Source: Forficula auricularia
Lineage: Eukaryota; Arthropoda; Insecta; Dermaptera; Forficulidae
DNA length: 64,000 nucleotides
Direction of reading: 5' to 3'
Assembly (NCBI GenBank): GCA_024734495.1
Contig: JALMQS010000030.1
Location: 12,626,378 to 12,690,377, forward strand
Part shown: positions 44,836 through 56,652 of the stretch, piece by piece
How the letters are laid out: every line of letters starts with the position of its first letter
How positions within the stretch are numbered: the stretch's first letter is position 1
Position numbers and translations under genes: made by a program
Notes under the pieces: generated by a model
The model's input: only the letters and a program-made list of their open reading frames with translations
The model's database searches: none
Told to the model about the DNA's origin: nothing

Positions 44836-46338
44836 TTTTTTCATTTTATTTATTTTGAAACATATGTGCGCGTAAGAACTCAAAAATAACTATGGTAAAA
44901 TAAGGACCAGCCTAATATACACACATATGGTATACATATCGAATAAATTCTTTTAATCAATAAATGACCGAAATGACAGACTTTCAATGTATTGCAAGCT
45001 GGTTTAAAATAGAATGAAATGCAAAATCGACGTCCACTTGTGTACTCTATTAGTTGAGAAAACAATATTATACAAATTCCTGCTACCTTGATTATTTTAG
45101 GGGAATTGATAACTAAATTGGAGGAAACTAATCAGGGATTCGCCAGCAAGTGAAATGAGTCACAAATTTTCAGAAATAATAGATTTGTGCTAGTTCGATT
45201 GCTGTCTTTTTGGCCTCATAAGTTACCATTGGTTCATGGTATTTTGCTATCTCATAATTTTGAGTCTTTGAAAATATGCCTTTTTTTATTTTCCTACAGA
45301 TCCCGAAATGAGTGGCTATTTCGGTGCGGTTTTTCATGTATTCTACGGCAAAAATAAAATTTTTTCAAGACTCGGTACGCTCTCTGCAAATTTTGGAGAT
45401 ATAGCAATATTTTTAGTTTACCCTACAGTATGAGCTAGAATGATTAAACTATTATAGTAAACTTCCGTGCCAAATTTTGGCTCATTAGTTACAATAGTTT
45501 CCTATATAACGATTCATTTTTTGGGGACTTTTTGAATTTTTCATTAAGAAGTTATTAGGCTTATAAGTTCAAAAATCCAATCAGTATTGAAAAGAAAACG
45601 AACTTTCTATGAGCTTCCATTCTCGTCTTATCGAAATCTATGCACAAAGGCAGTCAGGCAGAAATTTTTTTTTAAAATAATTTTGTTGGCATTTCAGACT
45701 ATCCGAATAGGGTAAAATATAGAGAAAATTTTAGTGAATTCAATTAGTGTTTGCACTATTAGCCGTGATTAAAGAGTGAAAGAAAGAATCATAAAGAGTT
45801 TCTTCGCATCAAGCAGAGGACAAGCTCATTGATTTCTCTTTATGAATCAACAACTCTTCTTGTACTCTCGGCAAAACAAAATTTTTCAATTATATCAGAA
45901 AGAGTTTAATTATTAGTAAAGAGAATAAAACGTATTTTTAAGAATTTGCAAAAAATGTAATTTAAATAATAATTATTTAAATCAAATATTAAAAATAGAA
46001 AATTTGATTATTTCACTTTTTATGTTTCATCATTTTATCTAAGTCGAAAAATGAATTTCCATTCAGTTTCAGTTTTATTTAGGAAATTGAATGTGCGCAT
46101 GGTTCGAGTTTTCTATGCTATTTCAACAATTCAACGGGATAATCTAAACAAATATGAATCCATACGAAAATAGAGGATTAAATTGATAAAAGGACAGAGA
46201 TGAAAAAATAAAATTTGTAAAATGAAAACAATCAATAAAAATTCATTAGAAAAGCCAAATGCCAATAGTAGTAGGGTTATATTTTTATAGATAATCAAGT
46301 CAACTACTAAATTTGAGAGTGTTATGGATTAGTTTTAT
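44836..46338. other. No gene seen; family K fragment
   Basis: 45795-45890 is a minus-strand family K module. 44980-45060 shares ACGTCCACTTGTGTACTCT with the arms of the 3.2-kb inverted repeat. The rest is unassigned. Confidence 0.5.
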
Positions 46339-46542
46339 TATGTCATAAGGTTTGTTTTCACCTCTTCGAGAATTGAACCCCGATGCCCAAAAATGCAATT
46401 CGGTCACTTGGCTTGCTCACTGATTTTTTTACGCGTGATATACTCTTATGTACCTATGGTATAGAGGTTACACACCTTGGTTGGAAGATGTTTTTGCCAT
46501 TCGGGTTCAATTCCCGAAGGAGTGAAAACTCTTCTGACATAA
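46339..46542. repeat. tRNA-like foldback repeat
   Basis: Ends pair: TATGTCATAAGG-TTTTCACC on the left, GGAGTGAAAACTCTTCTGACATA on the right is their imperfect complement. A box B-like GGTTCAATTCC lies at 46504-46514, and its complement-like GAATTGAACC at 46370. The order TACCTATGGTATAGAGGTTA followed by box B resembles a tRNA. Related pieces: 9093-9239, 26190-26280, 34000-34075. Confidence 0.65.
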
Positions 46543-46552
46543 TAAAAATTTT

Positions 46553-46997
46553 AAGAAAAAAATAAAACCGACTTCAAAGAAATTAAATGCAACAAATAAA
46601 ATACACTAAAAAGGTATAAAATAATTATTAACTTATTTAGTTACAACTAAACTACGAAATATTAACATGAAATTACTTTTTGTACTCGGTACCAATGTGA
46701 TTCATAAACCAAATTAATATGGCACCATCCTTAAGATACCCCCTTTCCAATAAAAAAAGAATCATCGAAATCGGTTCATAAACAAAGAAGTTAGGCATGA
46801 GCAAACCTAACAAAAAAGGTCTAATACCTATGAAAAAAAAATGGGACCAATCGGAAGGTAGACTGAACCCAATGCAATTTTTTTTTTCAAAATCGGTTCA
46901 CAATTGGCGGAGATATGAGATAACATAGGCACAAAAAAAAAAAAAAAAAAAAAATTCAGTCGAATAGAGAACCTCCTCCTTTTTTGAAGTCGGTTAA
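46553..46997. repeat. Family C arm joined to CCGACTTC-group repeat
   Basis: 46553-46690 is one arm of the family C MITE; it breaks off near CTTTTTGTACTCGG and continues as a minus-strand CCGACTTC-group repeat ending AACCTCCTCC and GAAGTCGGTTA at 46997. A run of about 22 A lies at 46935. Confidence 0.75.
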
Positions 46998-47916
46998 AAA
47001 TAATCCATTAAATCTCGAATTTAGTAGTTGACAATCTCTATGGATTTTCTGTATAATGAAAATTCATTTAGTGTTGCGTCTTAATCGACATTTTTGATCT
47101 TTGAGAAGAACAAAATCTGATGTACCTATTCAGTGAGGTGGAATAAGTGAGGTCTTCAATTAAAACGAGAATAGAAAGCAATTAAAAAAACTTATTTATG
47201 TTATCTATGTAGTGGATGAAACTAATGCCCAATGAGCTGACAAACTTCATCTAAGTTCAATTTTCTTAAAAAGTTAAGTTACATAATCGGGGGAGGATGT
47301 GGAATTTCAGATTCAATTGCTATTATATATTCGAGTAAATTGCACATATGCAATAGTAATTTACATATTTACAGACACATATCTAATACATAATCGTTGA
47401 ATATCTGAAATGAAGATTTAATTTTCATTCAGTTGTTAGATCATTACCGAATTGTTTGAGTTTGTATTATTATTATTATGTCAGGTTTATAAGCACGAAA
47501 AAAAGTCTAAATAAATATATGGATCAAAAATTCGAAAAATTTGCAATCACACAGAATATTAACATAGAAAGAATTTTTTTAGAAACTCTGATTAGCAGAA
47601 AAATTGTATTCTTCAAATAAGGATCAAATAAAAAATACCTAAAATCAGTTTCATTAAAATATAATACAAAGATAGCATTGTTACATTTGATTAGTTTAAA
47701 GATTAATAATAGTTTATAAAAACAATTTATAGTTTTATCAAAATTTTTTAATAAAAAACTAAAAACATGTCAATTGAAGTGATTGAGAAAAATTTTCTGA
47801 AGAAATTTGGTTTGGCCAAAATATTTCGCAAATTTTTCCAGAAAAATTTTGTAAATATTTTAAAATATTATATAGACTTCATTCCTGTCTAAAATGTGAT
47901 CTATTCTCTTAGCTAT
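46998..47916. other. No gene seen
   Basis: AT-rich DNA before the candidate exon; nothing recognised. Confidence 0.5.
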
Positions 47917-48207
47917 GGATATTCCTATCCCACGTTATCACGAGCTACGAAACTACGGATTTAAAATAGGATAATACGCTCTGCCGTAATTGGTATGTCT
48001 ACGATGCATGCGACAATACGTGACCAATGTTTTTCGAAATCACGTTTTGCCAAATATGAAGCTAAGTTTGATGCGACCATGGGATTGAGAAGAACAGGAA
48101 AATGGCCAGATCATCAGACAAGTGCTTTTACTAGAGACTCAGTGAACGGGTCACGTAATGAAAGCTCTACAGGATCAAGTTTTCAGAATAGACAGGTTGT
48201 AGTATAA
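47917..48207 (+). CDS. Candidate 3'-terminal exon, unidentified
   Basis: A GC-richer island in AT-rich flanks. A plausible acceptor (CTATTCTCTTAG) ends at about 47912. The best frame, open from about 47970 and with its first ATG at 47995, encodes MSTMHATIRDQCFSKSRFAK and KFDATMGLRRTGKWPDHQTS, then a Ser/Asn-rich end GSRNESSTGSSFQNRQVVV before TAA at about 48205. The hydrophilic tail ending VVV could suit the cytoplasmic C-terminus of a membrane protein, but I recognise no family. Between the acceptor and 47970 the frame is interrupted, so the true exon start may be nearer 47960. It may also be chance. Confidence 0.28.
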
Positions 48208-48600
48208 CTAATAACAGAGTTTCCAATCTCGAAAGGTAGCTGCATCTGACGTTAATTCGTTATGAGACAACTACTGTCTATTCTAATAACCTTAATCTCA
48301 GGATCTTATCATTTCGCTGATGTACTATGAGTGGTTATTGTCGTCTCGTTCATAGGGACAAACAAGGATGAGGTGGGAAGACAAAATGGGGTGGAATGCA
48401 GGAGACTTTGTTTGTTTTTGATAGGCAGTCTTGGCGGAAAAATGTGACTTATAGATATGAGTCGATAGCATGCCGTATGAGTTCGTCATGAAGAACCTAC
48501 GGAGTGAGAGTAAGGTAATACGGGCAAGTAATCGTGCAGTTTTCGGAACTTTACATTCCATTCAGGAGACCTGCGTGCAAAAAAATAATAATAAATGTAT
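48208..48600. other. Low-repeat stretch, possible 3' UTR
   Basis: This stretch keeps the higher GC content of the candidate exon and ends near an AATAAA at about 48589. An opposite-strand frame (48561-48325) has no known motif. It may be 3' UTR of the candidate gene. Confidence 0.25.
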
Positions 48601-49401
48601 TGACCAATTTTGTAAACGCTCGGAGTAAAAAAATAAAATAAAAAATAAATAAATAAAAACGAAATTTCATTTATTAACTACAATTTTTTTTTAATTAAGA
48701 GCTGATTAGAATTTAATTGAAATTGATTCGCAGCCTTGAGGTTTACTGTGGATAATTTTTTTTAATAATTAAAAAAACAAATTTTATTAATAAATGAGAC
48801 CTGGAAAAGTTAATTTTATAATTTTAATTATTATAGGCGTATAAGATGGAGATGTTGTAAGCAATGAAGGACTGTTTCGAAAAAAATTGATTGTTAATAT
48901 ATAGTTTTACAATTTATGTATAATATATTTGGCCTAGGATACTAAAGTCTATTTCGACAGTATCAATGTAGTAAGATAATTTTATCATGTGTAACTAGTG
49001 TTTGTGGAGGGGCGGATTTTGCTAGATCAAATTTTTATTCTGCCTCGAGCGAGGTTCGAACTTGGGTTCCCCGCTCCAAATCTTCATCCAGGCAAGGATC
49101 ATATGAAAACTGTTCTGTCCCAATAATAGATAAATAATAGATAAAAATATGTTTAGATGTAACAGTTTTCAACACAGATTATTAGTATATATTTAGCAAG
49201 AAAAATCTTTTAGATGCTGATCAGCAAATCATGTGTTATCGAAACAATTGAATGGAATTGTTATTGTACACCACTTTATACATTCAAAATATATAAATTA
49301 TAATACTATATACTCCACAATCAATTTCCAACTAAGAATTTAAATCTCGCAATGCTTCTACAAGCATACAACATCTACATTGTACACATGGCATATAATA
49401 A
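48601..49401. other. No gene seen; tRNA-like remnant
   Basis: On the minus strand 49105-49020 has AAGTTCGAACCTCGCTCGAG with a box B-like core; the rest is AT-rich. Confidence 0.45.
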
Positions 49402-49667
49402 CAAGGGCGTACCCCATTTTTTGGTTATAGGGTGCAGAACCAAGAAAGAACTGTGGATTACAAATAAATTAACTATAAGAAATTTAGAAAAGCTAAAATA
49501 TATTTTAAGAAAAAAATTAATATATATAAAATATCCATTTTCTTTTAGTTAATTTTCATAAGTAACTATTTAAAGATTTTTTTATTTGAATCAAAGTTTT
49601 TAAGAATAATTTTGCATCTAGAAAAAATGGGGGCAGCTGCCTCTGACCATAGCTGCGTACGTCCCTG
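49402..49667. mobile_element. hAT MITE, 266 bp, with target duplication
   Basis: Left end CAAGGGCGTACCCC, right end the complement of CAGGGACGTACGCAGC. Flanks TATAATAA (49394-49401) and CATAATAA (49668-49675) are an 8-bp duplication with one mismatch. A short frame at 49352-49552 crosses the left boundary and is not a gene. Confidence 0.82.
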
Positions 49668-51454
49668 CATAATAATTAAAATTATTTCGATTCTTGTTGG
49701 TTATATAAAACAAAGTGTGTAGGCCTTTTGGGGCCTTATTTTCAATTAAAAACTTTTACCGAATTCTTTTCAGCTTCTTTCGATAAATTTCGAAAAGAAA
49801 TAATTAAGTACACGAATAAAGAACTCAGAAAAAGTAAAAATAAAAAAATCGGGCCATATTGTAGTCTTTGTATGCTAAAATCATTTGAAAGCGCATTTCG
49901 CCTTATTTTTATTTTTTGTTTCATCAAGGTCTAGCCTTCATTTTCTAATATAGAGAGCAATTTTACAAGGATTATGAATAGAATCTTAATATTAATTGAA
50001 TTAGCTTCTTTCTTTTATTCTATAAGAAAATACAAAAAAATGCATAAATAAATATACAATTTTCTTATAAAAATAAGAAGATTCAATTAAAGACAACACT
50101 TATAAGAATTTTTTTCTTAATTGTTTCGAATAATAGTTATTAACTCATTTGAAATCAAAATGGTGTTTTGTCAAGAGTAGAAAGAACTGTTTTCTTTTAG
50201 GTATAAGGAATAAATAATGTGTGTTATGCAATATATGAATATTTCTATTTGTTAGAAGCGATATTTTGGAAATCCTTTCCAACTTTATAAATATTTCTCA
50301 TTTCCCATCTTTATTGAAATATAGTACTCTTCATAGAATGCAGATCTGGTATCGTTTTTTAAGTGAGCGCTAGCTCAGTCGATAGGAAGGACAAGTAAAT
50401 TCAAGTCCGGGTTTTCCGAGAACAATCACGTGCATTCTGATGAGAATATTTCATTAAAAATGTTGAATCTAGCAGTGGCGGCCAGTGAGGACTGAAGATA
50501 AGAATCTATTGAGCATGCGCAGTACAATCAATTCAGTCACTTCACAGGTCGCTCAGTTTCAAGACCAAACTTTTTCTACAAATGAACAACTCAACCACGG
50601 AAGCATCAAATCATCAATTGGAGATTATTATTTTGAAGATGAAACCAAAGAATAGTTTCAATTTTTTTTTAGCATAACACAATCTTTAATTTATTCTTTA
50701 TAAAATAAAAATTCCACCCCAACCATACCATTTTAATTTTAAATAAATAAATAAATATTCTTGCCTGAATCAATTAAGAGAAAAAAAATTGAAAAGTAAC
50801 ATACCCACCTATCACATTTACACTTTCTTTTTTTCGCCTTTAAAAGTTTCCAGGTCTTGGAGAAAAAAATCAACCCGGCCACCTATGGTAAAATTAGAAA
50901 GTTAAATGAAGTTTTCTAGTTTATTTGTCACAATGTTTCAACTAAAACCTAAACAAATAATAGAAAAAATACAGTAAATAAATCTACAACAAATAAATCC
51001 ATAAATGCTCTGCTTCATCGAAGAAAAAAAATTATAATGTTATAAAAATACATAATAATATCATAGGTATATACTAAAAAACAATTTAAAATATAATATA
51101 TAAAAATATTTATTGATTTAAAGCTTTATTAAAATTAATTTCTTTAAAATTATTTTAAATAGCCTAAACTATTTATAACACGCTTTTATTAGCTTTACCT
51201 GTAGGTATGTATGTATGTATTTATGTATGAATGTATGTATCAATATGACTTTTGTTCTGTTAAATTCCGCAAACATTTCTCTATAAAAATAATTAAGACT
51301 AAAAAGTAAAAAAATAAATTATAGTTTAAAAAACTAAAAAACATGCTAATTCACTAAAAAGTACCTACATAATAATGTAATAATCAAAATTGCCCTCTTT
51401 TAAATTCATACCAAGCCTATACTAAGATTTGGTAGTTTTCTTTCAAATCATAAT
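49668..51454. other. No gene seen; tRNA-like piece and (TATG)n
   Basis: 50363-50425 has TAGCTCAGTCGATAGG and AATTCAAGTCCGGG, a decayed tRNA-like repeat. A (TATG)n stretch lies at 51205-51240. CAGTGGCGGCCAGTGAGG at 50467 resembles a hAT end without a partner. Confidence 0.5.
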
Positions 51455-51787
51455 ATTAAAAAGAGAAAGAATTTAATTTTTAGGATAGATTCTAAGATAT
51501 TAATAGAAATATTATTAAATTGCGATATCAGAGGGAATTCATCCCCCCAGGAGTCGAACCTGAGAACTAACATGCTATCCGGGCAGTCAGCTCACATCCT
51601 CGAGACAAAAAACCTCTCTCTGAATCGCAATATTTGTCTCGAGGGTGTGAGCTGACTGCCCGGATAGCATGTTAGTTCTCAGGTTCGACTCCTGGGGGGA
51701 TGAATCCCCTTTGATATTGCAATTTAATAATATTTCTATTAATATCTTAGAATCTGTCCTAAAAATTAAATTCTTTCTCTTTTTAAA
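51455..51787. repeat. tRNA-like inverted repeat
   Basis: Arms of about 140 bp meet near 51622. Each includes GGTTCGACTCCTGGGGGG or its complement, a box B-like core, with AGCTGACTGCCCGGATAGCA upstream. A single-arm copy is at 18059-18251. Confidence 0.85.
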
Positions 51788-52699
51788 AATTGATTTGTTA
51801 ATCTGAACCCGAGCATATTTTTGAAAAACATTCCAACTATTTTCAAAAAATAAGATGCTCAAATCTTTACATAATATTAAAGTTGTGATTGATGCAACAT
51901 GATCCACTTCATTTTCTAGCCATGGAACACTACCCGGGGTACAGCTTTGCTCGAAACTTCTGTTATTTTTAGACATATAGCAGCACAGAATTGTGGTGCC
52001 TGCTTATATGCACACGTTAGTTGATTTGCTACAGTCGTTACAGTGACACACGTTTTTGTTTGATATAAAATCTCTGTTTGGGGTATAGGTGTGCTCCTGG
52101 GTAGTTTAGTGTGATATTTTTGTTAAGGGGGAATGGTGTAGGTTCTTGGTGAAACATATTTTTATAAAGTAAAGAAAAATTAAAAATTAAAAAAAATTAA
52201 ATTCTAGGTAGGTTTCACAAAAATAAAAGACAAGATGCTTATTATTATTATTATTATTTTTTTTTTTAATTTTCTTTACTTTATTAGTATGACAAGATTA
52301 CCTACTTTATCCGCAGAACTCCGAGCCGTTATTGAGAGAATATTAAACTTGGAACCAGAACCCAATATTCCAATACCTAAACTGCCATCGTCTGGCAGAT
52401 GTTCATTCTGTTCCAGAAAAAAGATCGCAAATCGCAGATTTCATGTAAAAAGTGTAATAAGTTCATATGTTTAGAGCGTCAAACCAAAGTTTCCCCTAAG
52501 TGCTCAAACTGACTCAAAATTGTTAACATTCATTTACATAGAGCCTATGTTTGTCTCAAGATATATTTTTAGAATGTAATAGAAGTTAAAAGTTTATTTT
52601 CTATGACTTTTTTACACCTATGACACCTATACCCCAGGATAGTATAATAAAATATTTTTTGATGGGTAGTGTTCCAGGACTAGTAGTAATGTTAGAGCT
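51788..52699. other. No gene seen
   Basis: A minus-strand frame (51976-51587) covers repeat text and is not protein-like as a whole. 52195-52250 repeats GGTAGGTTTCACA from the 26371 and 38605 hairpins, then an (ATT)n run. A short plus frame at 52235-52474 has CSFCSRKK and FHVKSVISSYV, weakly zinc-finger-like but broken after a few codons; not called. Confidence 0.4.
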
Positions 52700-53077
52700 C
52701 CACAAAAGGTGATTAATTTCTCCTACGCTCTTTCAACAACATAATCAATTTATCAATCCCATTCAATTTCTACGCCTGTGATAGCACACTTCATGGTCGT
52801 CCCTCGCATTTAAATATGTTACTTCGATCAATCTTGACCTAAGGTCTATGGAGGATTGAATATGGCACAATTTAATTCTGTCTAATTTCTAGGCGAGAGG
52901 ATAAAAATTTGCCAAACATTCACTCTCTTTTGATCGAATACCAAGAAGTTTTATGATAAGCTATCCATGTGTCCATTTTGGGCGTCTCAATAGCGTCTGA
53001 CCTCTTTTGGAATGAGCGCATTTACTCAGGAGAAAAATTTGCCGAAAAAAGATTAGATTATTTTCTACTTTCACATA
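52700..53077 (+). pseudogene. LINE reverse transcriptase fragment, heavily decayed
   Basis: Collinear with 3500-3870: CTACGCCTGTGATAGCACAC gives YACDST in place of YADDST, followed by LHGRPSHLN. TCTAATTTCTAGGCG matches the ISRR region, and TTGGGCGTCTCAATAGCG, CTCTTTTGGAATGAGCG the LGVS...SWNE region. Several stops and indels. It ends where the MITE at 53080 begins. Confidence 0.75.
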
Positions 53078-53079
53078 TA

Positions 53080-53862
53080 CAGGGTGTCCCAAAAGTCAAG
53101 GATCAAACGTGAACACGAGATAGGTGAGTTCAGGGTTGTCCAAAATAATTTTTTTTTTAAATAAAACTCTCTTAGTTTTCGAGTTATGGGCATTTGTTTG
53201 AAAACCGTGAAAATCGCTACCCTGCTCTAAATATTTTTGAATGCTGTGGCTACAAATTTTCATATTTTATAATTCTGATTTTTGTTACGGAATCCGGAAT
53301 AATACTTCTATCGATCACAAAACAGAAAATAACTAAGAGTATTATTCTTTTTGAGAAAAAAAATATTTTTGTCAGATTCATGTTTCAAAAAATTTTAATC
53401 ATCTAACTTTGACTCTTGATATCTTAAAAAAAACTGTGTCAAACGATAATGGCAAATTATCTAAAAAATTGACGCATTTAATCAAGATTTTAAAATGGTA
53501 TAAAACATTCCACTTTTTTAAAAAACAAAAAATAATATTTGCATTTTTATGCGAAAGAAACTAATTTCAAAACACAATTCGTAATTGACTAAAGGGTAGA
53601 ATTTAAAACTAATTTAATTTATTAAAATATTTTTAGCAGTATTATTCAGGATTCCGTAACAAAAATTAGAATTATAAAATATGAAAATTCGTAGCCACAG
53701 CATTCAAATATTTAGAGCAGGGTAGCGATTTTCACGGTTTTCAAAAAAATGCCCATAACTCGAAAACTAAGAGAGTTTTATTTAAAAAAAAAATTATTTT
53801 GGACAATCCTGAACTCACCTATCTCGTGTTCACGTTTGATCCTTGACTTTTGGGACACCCTG
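53080..53862. mobile_element. TA-flanked transposon with ~230-bp TIRs
   Basis: Ends CAGGGTGTCCCAAAAGTCAA and its complement, each with TA outside (53078-53079; 53863-53864). The arms match over about 230 bp (GAACACGAGATAGGTGAGTT, CGAGTTATGGGCATTTG). The CAGGGTGTCCCA end is widespread in arthropod genomes. No transposase gene is visible in the roughly 320-bp middle. Confidence 0.88.
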
Positions 53863-54526
53863 TATATCCTATATCATGTAATAATATTATAATGTGTAAG
53901 TGGGTATTCCCCACCTAAGGTCATGACAATTTGAGAGCTTCTATCTCCGAGTTGAAAAAAATTAATTCCACTTTGTCATTTTACGTGGAAGGAATTAATG
54001 CCCTTAATAGTTTGAAACTGGATTTAGAATAAAAACCGGATAATATGGTCCCCAGAGGCCAAAAAATGACCAAAAATCCATTGTTGCGTATGTTTAAATG
54101 TACCCCCCGCATCTCCGAGCTATGAAATTCAAAAACTTAAGCTCGATATGAGCTAGACGGAATACAGAGAGCTTTTGCAAATAAACATACACATATATAT
54201 ATATATAATATATATATATGTATGTATATTATTTATTTGTTTGAGACTATAGATTCGAAGGCTTGGCCTTCATCATCAGTCTTTTTAATTATAAATATTA
54301 TTTTTCATGGGGTCAGTATCGCGTGGATATTGAATTTTTTTTGGTTGTTACTCAGCCGACAAGCCAGCAAATTAAATTAATTTATTTATTTAAATAAAGT
54401 ATTGGCGAACCTTGCCTTTCGTGCAGTTCATTTTTTTAGGATCTTGATTGAGATTGAAAAAATTGTGCTCTTGTTATGATAAGAAACAACCCAATATATT
54501 TAAAAAAAATTCCGAGCCCCAATAAA
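53863..54526. other. No gene seen; family K plus decayed hammerhead-like motif
   Basis: 54175-54200 has TTTTGCAAATAAACATACAC. The minus strand 54282-54243 has CTGATGA, T, GAAGGC/GCCTTC with CAA loop, then GAATC in place of GAAAC, TATA, GTC. The change in the invariant GAAA should disable it. Confidence 0.5.
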
Positions 54527-55094
54527 TGATATTGACCCGGATGAGTACCTTAATGGTGAAGGCGCCAGCGGCCATGGCTGCCCCTGGAGTGGAGATCTCT
54601 AGAAATATAAGACCCCATTGGGTGTGCACTATCACATGACTATCTCCTGCCTCCTCTCTCTGATTGGTTCCCCACTCTGTTTTCTTTTCAATGTGATAAG
54701 CTGTCCCTTTGTTATCAGTTCTCGTTTGCTATCTGATCCTGCCTTCAAAGAAAAATAACGGAACCAATAATAAAACTTCGAAAGAGCATAAAAAGGAGGT
54801 CCCTAGATGAATTGTGCCAATGGCATTGGAGACTCCCTCCACAGACCTCCCTTCTCCAAGAACAAGCCCGGTTAGATTTTAAGCCAGGGATTCCCAACCA
54901 ATTTCCTCGCGGCATGCCTTCTCCACACTCTCGCGAAGTAGCCCGGAGACACGAAAATCTAGTTCCAACTACTCACCTCGGCAGAGTTCGGTTCACAGGT
55001 GGTTTTCCTCATCAAGTCCAAGGGACACGAGGGACAACTTGGGATTGCAATTCAGCAGTGTTTTCCATCTCACCGGATTATTGTTATTATTATT
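54527..55094 (+). other. GC-rich block, possibly retroelement or foreign
   Basis: About 50 per cent GC, unlike the surroundings. 54600-54790 reads like an LTR (TCTCTGATTGGTTCCCC, AATAATAAAACTTCG). 54812-55099 is open and includes LPPQTSLLQEQARLDFKPG, but nothing is recognised. It stops at the 3' end of the LINE copy at 55095. Confidence 0.35.
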
Positions 55095-55535
55095 TTTGAT
55101 GAAAGTGATGAGAGAAGGAGTTACACCAAAGAGGTGCATCCCCTAAAGTCCTGGGTTGGCCCCTCCATCGTGAAAAGAAGAAGAAGTGGGGATTTTATGG
55201 GCTCGATAGAAGTTGAAGGTATCTGTGGAAGCGAGTCTTGATCAGTTGAAGGTTATAAGTCGCGGGAAAGACGGTGGCAGGAAGCGAGTTCCAGTCTCTG
55301 AAGGTCATAGGGATAAAAGAGTTGGCGAAAGCGCTTGTTCGATTTTTATCCAATTTGACAGCGAAGGGGTGCTGAGTGTTCGAAAACCACGTGTTTCTCG
55401 CAAAGAGGGCTTTAGCGGGAGATAATTGATTTCAGCTCGACTGAACAGACACTGTGATAGTATCTGTAGTACAGGGAAAGGGCAGAAACGGTTCTTCGTG
55501 AGCCAGGGAGTCGAGTGAGCTATAGTTAGAGCCGG
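55095..55535 (-). mobile_element. 5'-truncated LINE 3' end, copy 2
   Basis: About 85-90 per cent identical by eye to 12838-13260: same ORF2 C-terminal text on the minus strand, broken by indels, and the same 3' UTR (TTCTTTTCACGATGGAGGGG, CTCCTTCTCTCATCA). The 5' break lies near 55535. Confidence 0.87.
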
Positions 55536-56652
55536 CCAGAAAGAAAAAGCTTTTGGAACACATATCGCGATTTCCAGCCAAGGGATTCAATTTATATCGA
55601 CAATTTTACTCTTTTCGATCTTTTATTTATTAGGACTCTCTCTAGCCACTATTATACTTATATTTATATCTAACCTATATATGAATCCAGCTTATAGGTA
55701 TATATTTTTTTTATCCAATAAAGGATGAGTAGAAATCGATCGATTCTCAATTTGGAAGGTATTCTAGAAGAATAGTTGCGTACTTTTGGTCCGCTTAATG
55801 GATATTCCCTATCAATAAATTTCAATAATATCTATTTATAAGCAATTCTGTTTTTTACATATAACTTTTTCTACAATTTAACACGATCTAGATAGAAAAA
55901 CCATTTACTCTCGTTTTTTTTATTCGATTTGTAAATTTGAATTTCTTATAAATTCAAAAAAAAAACTTCTAATAGGTACCCACTGGTTCGGGAGGGATTT
56001 GTTTTTTGCTCATTATGTTTAAAAAGCCTGCTGCACACGAGGCTTTTTCCTCTAACTGTTTTTGGGATAGGAGCTTTCTGTTTGCAATTTGGAGGCCTGT
56101 AGGGTCAAAATGACGTCACTGCTGGCTAGCTTGCTTGATTTAAAAGATAGGACAAGTTCTATTTCCCGGCTTGGTCCTAGGAAGCAATCAGAGCAGAGAA
56201 AAAATTATTAAAACAAGCCTCGTGTGCAGCGGCCTTTAGAAAAAGATAATTTTAAACCATGATCGATCTAATGCTAAAATTTTTGTATTTCCAATGGAAA
56301 GAACTAAGCAGATTTTCAGCTCTCTTTAAAAATGAAGTTATTATGAATAATTTTATTGAGATTTTAAACCGTTTTCATATAAAGAATAAACAAACAATTT
56401 TTAATTTATGGAGAGAAGTCAATGAGGTTGTTTTCTGCTTGATACAAATACAAATAACCATACCTATACATATATTCATATAATTAACGAATATTAATTT
56501 AGGAATATATTCTTTTAGAGACTATATTTTCAAAGGTTTGATCTTCATCATCAATCTTTTTAATTATAACTATTCTATCTATTTCGATTCAAATTCATTC
56601 TTTGAGGGACCAACTTACTCCAGCAACAAAATTAATTTGCCTACCTAACATT
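55536..56652. other. No gene seen; family K plus decayed hammerhead-like motif
   Basis: 56405-56465 is family K text (GAGGTTGTTTTCTGCTTGA). The minus strand 56557-56515 has TTGATGA, T, GAAGAT...ACCTTT, GAAA, a much-decayed ribozyme-like copy. 55975-56225 contains two related words about CCTGCTGCACACGAGGCTTT / GCCTCGTGTGCAGCGGCC, a small inverted pair. Confidence 0.5.

Noticed and set aside
50467..50888. hAT element from CAGTGGCGGCCAGTGAGG
   Set aside because: The proposed right end matches poorly and flanks do not duplicate.
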